A stretch of 64,000 bases of DNA from Bryobacteraceae bacterium (lineage in GTDB: Bacteria > Acidobacteriota > Terriglobia > Bryobacterales > Bryobacteraceae): assembly GCA_026002875.1 (NCBI GenBank), contig BPGE01000001.1:1736001-1800000 (forward strand). The letters are read 5' to 3'. The position numbers were made by a program, and so were the translations under genes. Numbering within the stretch: the first letter of the stretch is position 1; every line of letters begins with the position of its first letter. The notes under the pieces are model-generated. The model was given only the letters and a program-made list of their open reading frames with translations. It did not search any database and had not been told where the DNA came from. Positions 43,208-52,179 of the stretch are shown here, one piece after another.

Positions 43208-45268
43208 TCAGTGACGCCACCAGGCGGCGGGTTTCCAGAACGGACCTTCTTCGTCATAGAGCGCCTCCAGGCGTTCGAGCAGCTTCGCCTTGCCGGCGGT
43301 CTCGGCCCAGTGCATCGGGCCGCCGCGCCAGGCGGGGAAGCCGAAGCCGTGGACGAAGACGACGTCGATGTCGGCGGCGCGCAGCGCCATGCCCTCGTCG
43401 AGAATGCGGCCGCCTTCGTTGACCAGCGCCAGCAGCGCGCGCTCGCGGATCTCGCCGGCCGTCCACTCGCGCTGCTCGATGCCGCGCGCCGCGGCGTACT
43501 CGCGCAGCAGGCGGATCAGCTCTTCGTCGGGATGGCCTTTGCGGTTCTCGTCGTAGCGGTACCAGCCGAAGCCGTTCTTCTGGCCGAGACGGCCGAGGCG
43601 CGGCAGTTCGTCCTCGAAGGCGGAGACCGGAATGTGGCCGGCGCCGCGGCGCAGCGCTTCGCGGCGGATCATCAGCCAGACGTCGTGGCCGATCAGGTCG
43701 CCGACGGCCAGCGGCCCCATGGCCCAGCCCCACGAGGTCAGCGCCGCGTCGATCTGCGCGGGATCGCCGCCCTGCTCGGCGATGGAGACGGCCTGCGTGC
43801 GGTAGGGCAGAAACATGCGGTTGCCGATGAAGCCGAAACAGTTGCCGGCGGCGACGGGGATCTTTCTGAGCCGCTTGGCCAGGTCCAGGGCCGCCGCCAT
43901 CGCTTCGTCGGAGGTGGCGCGGCCGCGGACGACTTCGACGAGGCGCATGACGGGGGCGGGGCTGAAGAAATGGAGGCCCAGAACAGATTCGGGCCGTTTT
44001 GTTGCGGCGGCGATGTCGTCGATGTCGAGCGTCGAGGTGTTGGTGGCGAGCAGCGCGCCGGCGGGCGCGGCGGCGCCGATCGAGGCGAACACCGCGCGCT
44101 TGACCTCCGGGTCTTCAAAGACGGCCTCGACGATCACGTCGGCCTGCGCCGCGCCGTCCATGCCTTCGGCGGCGCGGACGAGAGCGGTCCGCTGCCGCGC
44201 CTCCTCTTCGCTCATGCGCCCTTTGCGGACGGCCGCCTCGTACTGTTTGCGGATCGAGGCGAGCCCGCGCTCGAGGCCCGCGGAATCCGCGTCCGACAGC
44301 AACACCTCGATGCCCGCGTTGGCGAAGCACATGGCGATGCCGCTGCCCATCGTGCCCGCGCCGATGACGGCGGCGCGCCGCGCTTCGCGGGGCGCTGCCG
44401 CAGCCTTCAGCCCGGGGATCTTCGCCGTGGCGCGCTCGGCGAAGAACAGATGGATCAGCGCGCGGGACTGTTCTCCGCGGAGGCAGGCGTCGAACAGGCG
44501 CGCTTCGGCGGCGAGCCCTTCTTCGAACGAGCCGCGGGCGGCGGCGAGCACGGCCTCGACGGCCGCCTCCGGCGCCTTCTGATGCGGCATGCGGCGCCGG
44601 ACGGCCTGTCGGAACACTTCGGCGAGCGACTCGGCCTGGGCCGCGTCGCAGAGTTTGTTCGTCAGATCGCAGGTGCGGCGCACCGGCGGCGCCGTGCGGG
44701 CGAACTCAAGGGCCGCTTCGACGGCATCGCCTTCCGTCACGCGGTCGACGAGGCCGAGCGCGGCGGCGTCCCGCGCGGAGACGAGCTCGCCGAAGGCGCA
44801 CATCTCCATGGCCTTCTCGACGCCCACGAGCCGCGGCAGCCGCTGCGTGCCGCCGGCGCCGGGAATCAGGCCGAGCCTGATTTCCGGCTGGCCGAGCTGG
44901 GCGCCGGCCGCGGCGATGCGGTAGTGGCAGGCCATGGCCGTCTCGAGTCCGCCGCCGAGCGCCGCGCCGCCAATGGCCGCGATGACGGGCCTGGGGCACT
45001 GCTCGATGCGGTTCATGAATTCCTGGAACGGGACCGGCGGCATCGCGCCCGAGGCGAGCTTGGGAAACATCGAGATGTCGGCGCCGGCGATGAAGTTCTT
45101 TCCCGCGCCCGCGACCACGACGGCCGAGACGCCGCCGTCCCGGCCTGCTTCCTCGACGGCGGCGGCGAGCTCTTCGAGAACTTCGCGGCTGAGGGCGTTG
45201 ACGGGGGGATTGTCGACCACGACGACGGCTGCGCCCTCGCGGCGCTCCTGACGGATGAACGTTGCCAT
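43208..45268 (-). CDS. fadJ: Bifunctional enoyl-CoA hydratase / 3-hydroxyacyl-CoA dehydrogenase (FadJ-like)
   Basis: A 686-residue fusion. Residues 1-185 are a crotonase domain (IAGADISMF, IGGAALGGGLETAMACHYRIA, PEIRLGLIPGAGGTQRL). From about residue 295 comes the NAD-binding dehydrogenase domain (AAVIGAGTMGSGIAMCFA, NTSTLDIDDIAA, GLHFFSPAPVMRLVEVV), then two C-terminal 3HCDH domains. It carries out two steps of fatty-acid beta-oxidation. No thiolase or acyl-CoA dehydrogenase is adjacent. It is divergent from the thioesterase gene with a 26-bp gap. Confidence 0.92.
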   Translation of the reverse strand: MATFIRQERREGAAVVVVDNPPVNALSREVLEELAAAVEEAGRDGGVSAVVVAGAGKNFIAGADISMFPKLASGAMPPVPFQEFMNRIEQCPRPVIAAIGGAALGGGLETAMACHYRIAAAGAQLGQPEIRLGLIPGAGGTQRLPRLVGVEKAMEMCAFGELVSARDAAALGLVDRVTEGDAVEAALEFARTAPPVRRTCDLTNKLCDAAQAESLAEVFRQAVRRRMPHQKAPEAAVEAVLAAARGSFEEGLAAEARLFDACLRGEQSRALIHLFFAERATAKIPGLKAAAAPREARRAAVIGAGTMGSGIAMCFANAGIEVLLSDADSAGLERGLASIRKQYEAAVRKGRMSEEEARQRTALVRAAEGMDGAAQADVIVEAVFEDPEVKRAVFASIGAAAPAGALLATNTSTLDIDDIAAATKRPESVLGLHFFSPAPVMRLVEVVRGRATSDEAMAAALDLAKRLRKIPVAAGNCFGFIGNRMFLPYRTQAVSIAEQGGDPAQIDAALTSWGWAMGPLAVGDLIGHDVWLMIRREALRRGAGHIPVSAFEDELPRLGRLGQKNGFGWYRYDENRKGHPDEELIRLLREYAAARGIEQREWTAGEIRERALLALVNEGGRILDEGMALRAADIDVVFVHGFGFPAWRGGPMHWAETAGKAKLLERLEALYDEEGPFWKPAAWWRH

Positions 45269-45294
45269 GCTACGGCCTATCCTACACTGGTGGT

Positions 45295-45708
45295 TTGAAG
45301 ACGCAAACGCCCTCGAAAGCCGAGATCGGCCGCGCGATGGCGCGCATCTCGTTCAACCAGCACCTGGGGCTGCGCGTGACGCGCGTCTACCGGGACGGGA
45401 TCGGCATGGAGTGCGTGATCGAGCCGCACAAGCTGAACCTGCTGGGCACGCTGCACGGCGGCGTGACGGCGACGCTGGTGGACGCGGCTGCCGGGGTGGC
45501 CATCATCGCCTTTCTCGGCGGCAAACCGGCGACGACGGTGGAGCTGAAGGTGAACTACCTGCGCCCGGCGACGCACGGCAAGGTGCACGCGCGGTCGCGC
45601 ATCGTGAAGATGGGCAGGACGCTGGCGTTCGCCACCGTCGATGTGAAGGACGATCACGGGCGGCTGATCGCCACCGGTTCGGCGACGTACATGATCCTGG
45701 AATCCTGA
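45295..45708 (+). CDS. PaaI-family hotdog thioesterase
   Basis: A hotdog-fold protein of about 137 residues: HLGLRVTRVYRDGIGMECVIEPHKLNLLGTLHGGVTATLVDAAAGVAI. The HGG and the following acidic residue match the 4HBT/PaaI active site, and VELKVNYLRPA and GSATYMIL complete the fold. The start is uncertain: TTG at 45295 gives a family-typical length, while ATG at 45337 is the next option. It probably hydrolyses acyl- or aryl-CoA thioesters and may share regulation with the divergent fadJ-like gene. Confidence 0.82.
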   Translation: MKTQTPSKAEIGRAMARISFNQHLGLRVTRVYRDGIGMECVIEPHKLNLLGTLHGGVTATLVDAAAGVAIIAFLGGKPATTVELKVNYLRPATHGKVHARSRIVKMGRTLAFATVDVKDDHGRLIATGSATYMILES

Positions 45709-45871
45709 CGGGGATTCGCAGTTTGCCCCACTTCCTGAGGTGGGGCATGTCACCCACCGCGAAGCTTCTGAATCTGCAAACCCATAAAACGGCCATGTCA
45801 ACGTTGAAGATTTCCACACCTGAAACACTGGCAATGGAATTGCATAGAGCGATGATGTCAAGGAGGGGCTG
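45709..45871. other. Low-GC leader before the korDABC operon, with hairpin
   Basis: By eye this stretch is clearly AT-richer than its surroundings. Just after the thioesterase stop, GCCCCACTTC/GAGGTGGGGC (45735-45756) forms a 10-bp stem with one G-U pair and no T-tract. The remaining 110 bp have no coding signal and end with an AAGGAGG ribosome site before korD. It may hold the operon promoter and an upstream terminator, or be a remnant of a mobile element end; I cannot identify one. Confidence 0.45.
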
Positions 45872-46117
45872 ATGCCCAAAGGTACGGTTGCGATCACGGC
45901 CGAGCGTTGCAAAGGGTGCGGCTTCTGCGTCGAGTTCTGTCCGACGCATGTGCTGGAGCTGTCGAGCGCCTTCAACGCGAAAGGCTATCACCCGCCGCAC
46001 ATGGTGGCGCCCGAGAAGTGCTCGGGCTGCAACCTGTGCGGGATGTATTGTCCGGACTTCGCCATCTTCGGGTTCAGGCTGGCGGCCAACGGCGAGTCCA
46101 AGGGAGCGAACACGTGA
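45872..46117 (+). CDS. korD: 2-oxoacid:ferredoxin oxidoreductase, ferredoxin-like delta subunit
   Basis: An 81-residue protein with two [4Fe-4S] cluster motifs: Cys13/16/19/23 (CKGCGFCVEFCP) and Cys50/53/56/60 (CSGCNLCGMYCP). It passes electrons from the TPP-containing core to ferredoxin. It has a strong AAGGAGG ribosome site and its TGA overlaps the next ATG (TGATG). It is the first gene of the four-gene operon. Confidence 0.92.
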   Translation: MPKGTVAITAERCKGCGFCVEFCPTHVLELSSAFNAKGYHPPHMVAPEKCSGCNLCGMYCPDFAIFGFRLAANGESKGANT

Positions 46118-47274
46118 TGCACGCTGATCCCCGCTGCGTTCTGACCGGGACGCATTTCATCAACGGCGACGCCGCCTGCTGCGAGGGCGCGCTGGCGGCG
46201 GGCGCGCGGTATGCGGCCGGCTATCCGATCACGCCGAGCACGGAAATCGTGGAGCGTTTCGCCGCCCGGGCGCCGGAAGTGGGCGGGCTGTTCATCCAGA
46301 TGGAAGACGAGATCGCCTCGTCGATCGCCATCCAGGGCATGGTGTGGGGCGGGCAGAAGGCGTTCACGGTGACATCGGGCCCCGGCTTCTCGCTGATGAT
46401 GGAGCACATCGGGCTGGCGGCCATGACGGAGACGCCGGTGGTGTTCGTCGACGTGCAGCGCGGCGGCCCGTCGACGGGGCTGCCGACGCTGCCGTCGCAG
46501 GGCGACATGATGCAGGCGCGCTTCGGCTCGCACGGCGACTACGCGATCATCGCGCTGAGCCCGAACTCGCCGCAGGAGTGTTTCGACCTGACGGTGAAGG
46601 CGTTCAACCTGGCCGAGGAATTCCGCGTGCCGGTGATGTTCATGATGGACGAGTGCGTCGGCCACATGACCGAGAAAGTGGTCATTCCGCCGGCCGAACA
46701 GATCGAGATCTATCCGCGGCGGCACACGAAGAAGCCGCCGGAAGAGTTCGGGCTGTACGAGCCGGGTCCGGACCTGGTGCCCGAGATGGCCCATGCCGGC
46801 GAAGGATACAAGGTGTACGTGACGGGCCTGACGCACGACCGGCGCGGCTATCCGTCGCTGAACCCGGCGGCGCAGAAGGAGCTGGTGTTCCGGCTGTTTG
46901 AGAAAATCCGGCGCGCCGCCGACCGTCTGGTGATGGTGGAGGCCGACGAGCTGGACGGCGCAGACGTCGTGGTGGTGAGCTACGGGATCACGTCGCGCGT
47001 GGCGCTGCGCGCCGTGCAGATGGCGCGGGCGAAGGGCATCAAGGTGGGCACGCTGCGGCTGATCTGCGTGTGGCCGTTCCCGGAGAAGCTGATCCGCGAA
47101 CTGGCCGGCAAGGTGAAGGCTCTGGTGATGCCGGAGCTGAACATGGGCCAGGTGGTGATCGAACTGGAGCGCTGCGCCGCGGGCCAGTGCAAGGTGATCA
47201 GCGTGCCGCACGCCGGCGGCACGGTGCACGATCCGGCCGAAATTCTGGCCGCCATTGAAAGAGGGGCGCGATGA
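46117..47274 (+). CDS. korA: 2-oxoacid:ferredoxin oxidoreductase alpha subunit
   Basis: A 385-residue subunit from the ATG at 46117; a GTG three bases earlier is equally in frame. It has AAGYPITPSTEIVE, ETPVVFVDVQRGGPSTGLPT, the domain II region, and a C-terminal ALVMPELNMGQV. YPITPST is the diagnostic motif of the KorA/PorA pyrimidine-and-substrate-binding subunit. With beta and gamma it decarboxylates a 2-oxoacid, probably 2-oxoglutarate, to acyl-CoA using ferredoxin. Substrate choice between 2-oxoglutarate and others is by similarity. Confidence 0.92.
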   Translation: MHADPRCVLTGTHFINGDAACCEGALAAGARYAAGYPITPSTEIVERFAARAPEVGGLFIQMEDEIASSIAIQGMVWGGQKAFTVTSGPGFSLMMEHIGLAAMTETPVVFVDVQRGGPSTGLPTLPSQGDMMQARFGSHGDYAIIALSPNSPQECFDLTVKAFNLAEEFRVPVMFMMDECVGHMTEKVVIPPAEQIEIYPRRHTKKPPEEFGLYEPGPDLVPEMAHAGEGYKVYVTGLTHDRRGYPSLNPAAQKELVFRLFEKIRRAADRLVMVEADELDGADVVVVSYGITSRVALRAVQMARAKGIKVGTLRLICVWPFPEKLIRELAGKVKALVMPELNMGQVVIELERCAAGQCKVISVPHAGGTVHDPAEILAAIERGAR

Positions 47275-48161
47275 GCACGACCGATCTTCATGTCCACAAT
47301 CCCGTCGAGGACCTGCTGCGGCAGGACCGCATTCCGACGATCTGGTGCCCGGGCTGCGGCATCGGCACGAGCGTCAACAGCTTCGCCCACGCGCTGCTGA
47401 AGCAGAACATCGACCTGAACAAGACGGCCATCGTCAGCGGCATCGGCTGTTCGGGGCGCGTGAGCGGCTACATGAACCTGGACAGCTTCCACACGACGCA
47501 CGGACGCGCCATTCCGTTCGCCACGGGGCTGAAGCTGGCCAATCCGGAGCTGAACGTGATCGTCTACTCCGGCGACGGCGACCTGGCGGCCATCGGCGGC
47601 AACCACCTGATCCACGCCGCGCGGCGCAACATGGACATCCTGGTGGTCTGCATCAACAACATGATCTACGCGATGACCGGCGGGCAGGCGGCGGCGACGA
47701 CGCCGTCGAGCAGCGTGTCGACGACGACGCCCTACGGCTCCTACGAGCCCGAGCTGAACCTGGTGCAGCTGGTCGACGCCGCGGGCGCCTGCTTTGTGGC
47801 GCGCTGGACGGCCTACCATGTCATGCAGCTGGAGAGGACGCTTGAGAAGGCGCTGAAGAAGAAGGGCTTCCGCTTCATCGAGGTGCTGAGCCCGTGCCCG
47901 ACGTACTATCAGCGCAAGAACAACATGGGCGACGCGTTGCAGGCGATGCTCGACTACAAGAAGCGGTCGAAGATCCAGCACGGATGTCCCACGTGGGAAA
48001 CGGCGTTGACGCCGGGCGGGCCGATCATCGTGGGCGAGTTCGTCGACCGCGAGCGCGAGGATTACCTGACGCGGATGCGCAGGCAGCTGGGGCCGCACTA
48101 CAGCGAGTTCCCGCCGCAGCTGGAAGAGCACGTTTCAGAAGGATGCAGCAAGGAGTGCTGA
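47271..48161 (+). CDS. korB: 2-oxoacid:ferredoxin oxidoreductase beta subunit
   Basis: A 296-residue TPP-binding subunit. The N-terminal cluster ligands start at Cys26-Pro-Gly-Cys29 (WCPGCGIGTSV). The TPP/Mg motif is YSGDGDLAAIGGNHLIHAARRN...CINNMIYAMTGGQ. TTPYGSYEPELNL fits KorB rather than pyruvate-specific PorB. It overlaps korA by 4 bp (ATGA), and korC follows after 35 bp. Confidence 0.93.
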   Translation: MSTTDLHVHNPVEDLLRQDRIPTIWCPGCGIGTSVNSFAHALLKQNIDLNKTAIVSGIGCSGRVSGYMNLDSFHTTHGRAIPFATGLKLANPELNVIVYSGDGDLAAIGGNHLIHAARRNMDILVVCINNMIYAMTGGQAAATTPSSSVSTTTPYGSYEPELNLVQLVDAAGACFVARWTAYHVMQLERTLEKALKKKGFRFIEVLSPCPTYYQRKNNMGDALQAMLDYKKRSKIQHGCPTWETALTPGGPIIVGEFVDREREDYLTRMRRQLGPHYSEFPPQLEEHVSEGCSKEC

Positions 48162-48196
48162 GCGCGGAGCGCCGCGCCGCACTGTCGAGGTGAATC

Positions 48197-48793
48197 ATGC
48201 TGACTGAGATCCGCATTGCGGGCTTCGGAGGCCAGGGGGTGATCCTGGCGACGCACATTCTGGGCCGCGCCGCGGCGGTGCACGAGAACCGCTACGCGAC
48301 CATGACGCAGAGCTACGGACCGGAGGCGCGCGGGGGCGCGGCGAGCGCGGCGCTGATCGTCAGCGACGAGCCGGTGCTGTTCCCCTATGTGGCGCACCCC
48401 GACATTCTGGTGGTGATGTCGCAGGAGGCGTATACGCGCTTCACGCCGGAGGTCAAGCCGGGCGGATACCTGCTGGTGGAAGAAGATCTCGTGCGGCTGG
48501 ATCACACGGCGCAGGGGCTCAGGATCTACGGCATCCCGGCGACGCGGTTCGCCGAGGAGCTGGGCAAGAAGATGGTGCTGAACGTGATCATGACGGGCTT
48601 CCTGTGCGCGATCACGGGGGCGGTGAGCGCCGAGGCGGCGCGGAAATCGGTGGAGGAGAGCGTGCCGGCGCGGTTCCGGGAGCTGAACCTGCAGGCGTTC
48701 GACAAGGGCTTCGAGTACGGCAGGCTGCTGCTGGAGCGGGGGCCGCAGAAGCTGGACAATTCGGTGGAAATCCCTCTGGAGACGGAGGTCTGA
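48197..48793 (+). CDS. korC: 2-oxoacid:ferredoxin oxidoreductase gamma subunit
   Basis: A 198-residue subunit: MLTEIRIAGFGGQGVILATHILGRAA, then TQSYGPEARGGAASAALIVS and NVIMTGFLCAITGAVS. GFGGQG and YGPEARGG are the standard KorC/PorC motifs; this domain III binds CoA. It completes the delta-alpha-beta-gamma order. It is convergent with cheB across a 47-bp gap. Confidence 0.93.
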   Translation: MLTEIRIAGFGGQGVILATHILGRAAAVHENRYATMTQSYGPEARGGAASAALIVSDEPVLFPYVAHPDILVVMSQEAYTRFTPEVKPGGYLLVEEDLVRLDHTAQGLRIYGIPATRFAEELGKKMVLNVIMTGFLCAITGAVSAEAARKSVEESVPARFRELNLQAFDKGFEYGRLLLERGPQKLDNSVEIPLETEV

Positions 48794-48840
48794 CCGCCGG
48801 GCCCAGACGGATCTGAGCCCGGGCGGCGGGGCGGAAGGGA

Positions 48841-49920
48841 TCAGGCGGGCACAGGGGCGGCGGCGCGCCGGGCCAGCGCGCCGGCGATGTCGTCGAGGGG
48901 AAGAACCTCGGCGGCGGCGCCGAGGCGGATGGCTTCGCGGGGCATGCCGAAGACGACGCAGGTTTCCTCGTTCTGGGCGATGGTGGCGGCGCCGGCGCGG
49001 CGCATTTCGAGCAGTCCCTCGGCGCCGTCGGCGCCCATGCCGGTCAGCAGGACGCCGGTGGCGTGGGCGCGGGCTTCGCGGGCGACGCTGCGGAACAGGA
49101 CGTCGACCGAGGGGCGCTGGTAGCAGACCTTGGGGCCGTCGTGGAGCCGTGCGCGCCAGCCGCCGCCGGGGATGCGTTCGATTTCGAGGTGGCGGTTGCC
49201 CGGGGCGACGAGGGCCAGGCCGTTGGAGAGGGTTTCGCCGCCCTCGGCTTCCCGGACTTCGAGGGCGCAGACTTTGTTGAGGCGCTGGGCGAAGGTGGTG
49301 GAGAAGCCGGGCGGAATGTGCTGGGCGATGACGATGGGGGGCATGGACGGGGGCAGTGCGGCGAGGACGCGCTCGATGGCGACGGTGCCGCCGGTGGAAG
49401 CGCCGATGGCGATGAGGTGGGTGGCGGCGTGGCCGTTGCGGGGCGCCGGGGCGGGGTGGGCCGCAGCCGGGACGGGGCGGGGCGGGGGCGGGGGCGGAGC
49501 GGCGGCGGTGCGCAGTTTGGCGGCGGCGGCGGCGCGGACGCGCTGGGGCAGATCGTCCTTGAGGTCGGCGACGGAGTAGGGGCCGCCGGGCTTGGCCAGC
49601 ACGTCGACGGCGCCGCGGTTGAGGGCTTCGAGGGCGGCGCGGGTGGAGTTCTGGGTGAGGGAGCTGACGACGATGACGGGCAGGGGGTAGTGCTTCATCA
49701 GCTTCTCGAGGAAGGTGAGCCCGTCCATGCGCGGCATTTCGACGTCGAGGGTGATGACGTCGGGCCGGAGGGCGATGATCTTGTCGCGGGCGACGAAGGC
49801 GTCCGGGGCGGTGCCGGCGACCTCGATGTCGGGCTGCTGGTTGAGGACGTCGGCGAGCACTTTGCGGACGATGGCGGAGTCGTCGACGACGAGGACGCGG
49901 ATTTTGCGCTGGATGGTCAT
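48841..49920 (-). CDS. cheB: Chemotaxis response regulator protein-glutamate methylesterase
   Basis: A 359-residue protein from the ATG at 49920 (MTIQRKIRVLVVDDS). The receiver domain has acidic Asp13/14, phosphoacceptor Asp59 (VITLDVEMPRMDG) and PVIVVSSLTQ. A Pro/Ala-rich linker (about residues 135-165) leads to the esterase with IAIGASTGGTVAIERVL, AQHIPPGFSTTFA and LTGMGADGAEGL. It demethylates or deamidates receptors for adaptation. It is the last gene of the operon, overlapping cheX by 4 bp. Confidence 0.95.
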   Translation of the reverse strand: MTIQRKIRVLVVDDSAIVRKVLADVLNQQPDIEVAGTAPDAFVARDKIIALRPDVITLDVEMPRMDGLTFLEKLMKHYPLPVIVVSSLTQNSTRAALEALNRGAVDVLAKPGGPYSVADLKDDLPQRVRAAAAAKLRTAAAPPPPPPRPVPAAAHPAPAPRNGHAATHLIAIGASTGGTVAIERVLAALPPSMPPIVIAQHIPPGFSTTFAQRLNKVCALEVREAEGGETLSNGLALVAPGNRHLEIERIPGGGWRARLHDGPKVCYQRPSVDVLFRSVAREARAHATGVLLTGMGADGAEGLLEMRRAGAATIAQNEETCVVFGMPREAIRLGAAAEVLPLDDIAGALARRAAAPVPA

Positions 49921-50378
49921 GCTTCTTCCTCCCATTCGAGGGTGGCGGCGACGGCGCCCTGTTCGAGGGGGAAATGCAGCCAGCATTGACCGCTGCAGGG
50001 CGCGCCGCCGCGGGCGGCCACGGGCGGGGCGATGCGGAGGCGGCCGCGGGGTTCGAGGCGGCTGAGGGTGGCGCCGCAGAGCATATTGGCGAGCTCCGAG
50101 GCCATCGAGAGGATTTCGGGGCCGCCGATCTGGTCTTCGTCGAGGCCGAGGAAGGCGGCGGCGAGGCGGGGCGCGGCCTGGCCCGCGAGGGCGACGTGGA
50201 GGCGGCCGCGGGCGCTGCCGTCGAAGCGGGCGACGGCGAGCACGGCGCCGTCTTCCGGCGGGCCTCCCTGGAACGGCTCGTCGACGGGGAACTCGAAACA
50301 CATGGTCTCGAGCACTTCGAGCACGGCCTCTTCGAGGGCCTGGCGGACGGCGCGGGTATCGGGGGCGGCTCCTTTCAT
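49917..50378 (-). CDS. cheX: CheX/CheC-type chemotaxis phosphatase
   Basis: A 153-residue protein with the CheX-like fold: LEEAVLEVLETMCFEFPV, VARFDGSARGRLHVALAG, and the alpha-helix ILSMASELANMLCGATLSRL. The family active helix carries E-x-x-N, seen as Glu-Leu-Ala-Asn. CheX/CheC proteins dephosphorylate CheY-P in systems that lack CheZ. It lies between cheY (2 bp) and cheB (4-bp overlap). CheX rather than CheC is chosen because only one E-x-x-N helix is visible. Confidence 0.8.
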   Translation of the reverse strand: MKGAAPDTRAVRQALEEAVLEVLETMCFEFPVDEPFQGGPPEDGAVLAVARFDGSARGRLHVALAGQAAPRLAAAFLGLDEDQIGGPEILSMASELANMLCGATLSRLEPRGRLRIAPPVAARGGAPCSGQCWLHFPLEQGAVAATLEWEEEA

Positions 50379-50380
50379 GG

Positions 50381-50794
50381 TCAGAACTCCTCGGCTGCCG
50401 GGCTGCGCGGGCCGAGCAGGCCGGACAGCACTTCGCTGAGCCGCTCCGGGGGGAACGGCTTGCGGACGTAGTCGCTGGCGCCGAGCCGGAGCAGGGCGCC
50501 GACGCGGTTTTCGGTGGAATCGGTCGACACGACGACGACGGGGATTGCGTGGAGCGAGGGGTCGGCCTTCAGCTCGCTGATGAACTGTTCGCCGTCCATG
50601 ACGGGCATGTTGATGTCGGTGAGGATGAGGTCGACGGGCGGCGCGGCCGTGCTGGCGCGGAGCCGGTCGAGGGCCTCGCGGCCGTTGGAGGCCTCGAGGA
50701 TTTCCGACGTTTCGAAGCCCGACAGGGCGACGGTGCGTTTGACAAAGGCCCGCATGACGGGCGAATCATCGACGATCATCAGGCGACTCGGCAT
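50381..50794 (-). CDS. cheY: Chemotaxis response regulator CheY
   Basis: A 137-residue single receiver domain from the ATG at 50794, preceded by GGAGG. Asp9/Asp10, phosphoacceptor Asp60 (LILTDINMPVMDG), VVVSTDS and the YVRKPF lysine are all present. There is no output domain. It would carry the CheA signal to a motor or other target. The start lies 16 bp inside the cheD 3' end. Confidence 0.93.
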   Translation of the reverse strand: MPSRLMIVDDSPVMRAFVKRTVALSGFETSEILEASNGREALDRLRASTAAPPVDLILTDINMPVMDGEQFISELKADPSLHAIPVVVVSTDSTENRVGALLRLGASDYVRKPFPPERLSEVLSGLLGPRSPAAEEF

Positions 50795-51315
50795 TCGGCA
50801 CCTCCTGCCGGGGCGGCGGCGGGCGCCCCGGCGCGCAGTTCGCGGATGAGGCCGTTCGGCTCGCTGACGGTGCAGCGGCCGGTGGCCACGTCGAGGCGGA
50901 CGGTGCGCGACACCGACCCGCCCACATCTTCGCCATGGACGAGCACGCCGGCCTTCCACAGGATCTTGCGGACGGCGGCGTGGTTGCGCCGGCCGATGTT
51001 GAACACGCCGCCGGAGTCGACGACGTTGGCCCCGCCGGCGAGGCGGACCTGGAGGCGGCGTTTCTCGGCGCCCTTCTCGTAGGCCTGGCGGAACAGCAGG
51101 GGCGTGCCGGTGTCGGCGTAGCGGCAGGGGTTGGCGCGGCCCTGGGTTTCGCGGTCGACCGAGCTGTCGGGCAGCATGAAGTGGAGCAGTCCGCCAACTT
51201 TGGCGACCGGATCCCAGATGACGACGGCGATGCAGGAGCCGAGGGCGAAGGTGACGATTTCGACCGGCTCGCTGGACACTTTGCAGTCTCCGACTCCGAC
51301 GACCAGGGTTTTCAA
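50779..51315 (-). CDS. cheD: Chemoreceptor glutamine deamidase CheD
   Basis: A 178-residue protein from a TTG start at 51315, with AGGAGGGG just upstream (no ATG fits). The catalytic pair is visible: Cys28 in FALGSCIAVVIWD and His45 in GGLLHFMLPDS, with GGANVVDSGGVFNIGRRN further on. CheD deamidates receptor glutamines and is often tuned by CheC or CheX, both consistent with the cluster. The TTGA overlap couples it to cheR, and it overlaps cheY by 16 bp. Confidence 0.9.
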   Translation of the reverse strand: MKTLVVGVGDCKVSSEPVEIVTFALGSCIAVVIWDPVAKVGGLLHFMLPDSSVDRETQGRANPCRYADTGTPLLFRQAYEKGAEKRRLQVRLAGGANVVDSGGVFNIGRRNHAAVRKILWKAGVLVHGEDVGGSVSRTVRLDVATGRCTVSEPNGLIRELRAGAPAAAPAGGAECRVA

Positions 51316-52160
51316 GCTCCCCTCCTGCCGCCGGAGGCGGCTCCGGCGGGCTTGCGGTAAACGGCCGGCCGGACGTAGTCCAGCCCGTGGCGCACGCCCA
51401 TGAGCCCTTCGCTGTGGCCGATGAGGAACCAGCCGCCCGGCTCGAGCCGGTCCTCGAAGCGGCGGACGAGGCGCTCCTGGGTGGGCTTGTCGAAATAGAT
51501 CATGACGTTGCGGCAGAAGATGACGTGGAACGGGGGCAGGCGGCTGAAGTCTTCCATCAGGTTCAGGCGGCGGAACTCGACGCGGGCGCGCCACTCGGGC
51601 TTGACGCGCACGCTGCCCTCCCAGCGGCCTTCGCCGCGCTGGAAGTAGCGCTGCGCCCAGCCGGGGGGCAGGCCCTCGAGCCGTTCTCTGGGATAAATGC
51701 CGGACTGCGCCTTTTCGAGCACGCGGGTGGAGATGTCGGTGGCGAGCAGCTGGAGCTGGCCGATGCGGGCCGGGCCGAGGGCCTCGGCCGCGGTGAACAG
51801 GATCGTGTAGGGCTCCTCGCCGGTGGAGCAGCCGGCGCTCCAGATGCGGATGGGGCTGCAACCGGCGAGGGCGGGCAGGATGGCCTCGCGCAGCAGGGCG
51901 AAGTGCTGCGGCTCGCGCAGGAAGCTCGTGTGGTTGGTGGTGAGGGCGTTGATGAGCCGCTCGAGCTCTTCGCCGGTGCGGTCGGCCTTGACGGCCTCGA
52001 CGTACTCCGAGAGGCTGCCGAGGCCGAGCTCTTCGACGCGGCGGGCCAGGCGGGCGTTGACGAGCGCCTCCTTGCCGGGGCGCAGGTCGAGGCCGAAGAT
52101 GCGGTAGGCGAGCTCGCGGATCTCGCGGAATTCGCTTTCGGTGAGTCCCTGCATCGGCAT
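51312..52160 (-). CDS. cheR: Chemotaxis protein methyltransferase CheR
   Basis: A 282-residue SAM-dependent methyltransferase: an N-terminal helical domain (GLTESEFREIRELAYRIFGLDL), NHTSFLREPQHFALLREAILPAL, the SAM motif IWSAGCSTGEEPYT, DIS, and FHVIFCRNVMIYFDKPTQERLV. It methylates receptor glutamates. The ATG at 52160 has GGAGA 9 bp upstream; a GTG at 52169 is an alternative. It lies 19 bp after cheA. Confidence 0.95.
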   Translation of the reverse strand: MPMQGLTESEFREIRELAYRIFGLDLRPGKEALVNARLARRVEELGLGSLSEYVEAVKADRTGEELERLINALTTNHTSFLREPQHFALLREAILPALAGCSPIRIWSAGCSTGEEPYTILFTAAEALGPARIGQLQLLATDISTRVLEKAQSGIYPRERLEGLPPGWAQRYFQRGEGRWEGSVRVKPEWRARVEFRRLNLMEDFSRLPPFHVIFCRNVMIYFDKPTQERLVRRFEDRLEPGGWFLIGHSEGLMGVRHGLDYVRPAVYRKPAGAASGGRRGA

Positions 52161-52179
52161 CGTCGCCACTCTCCGGTCG

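Noticed and set aside
45735-45756. Right end of an IS200/IS605-type element
   Set aside because: A hairpin in a low-GC stretch is suggestive, but no transposase remnant or matching second end is seen.
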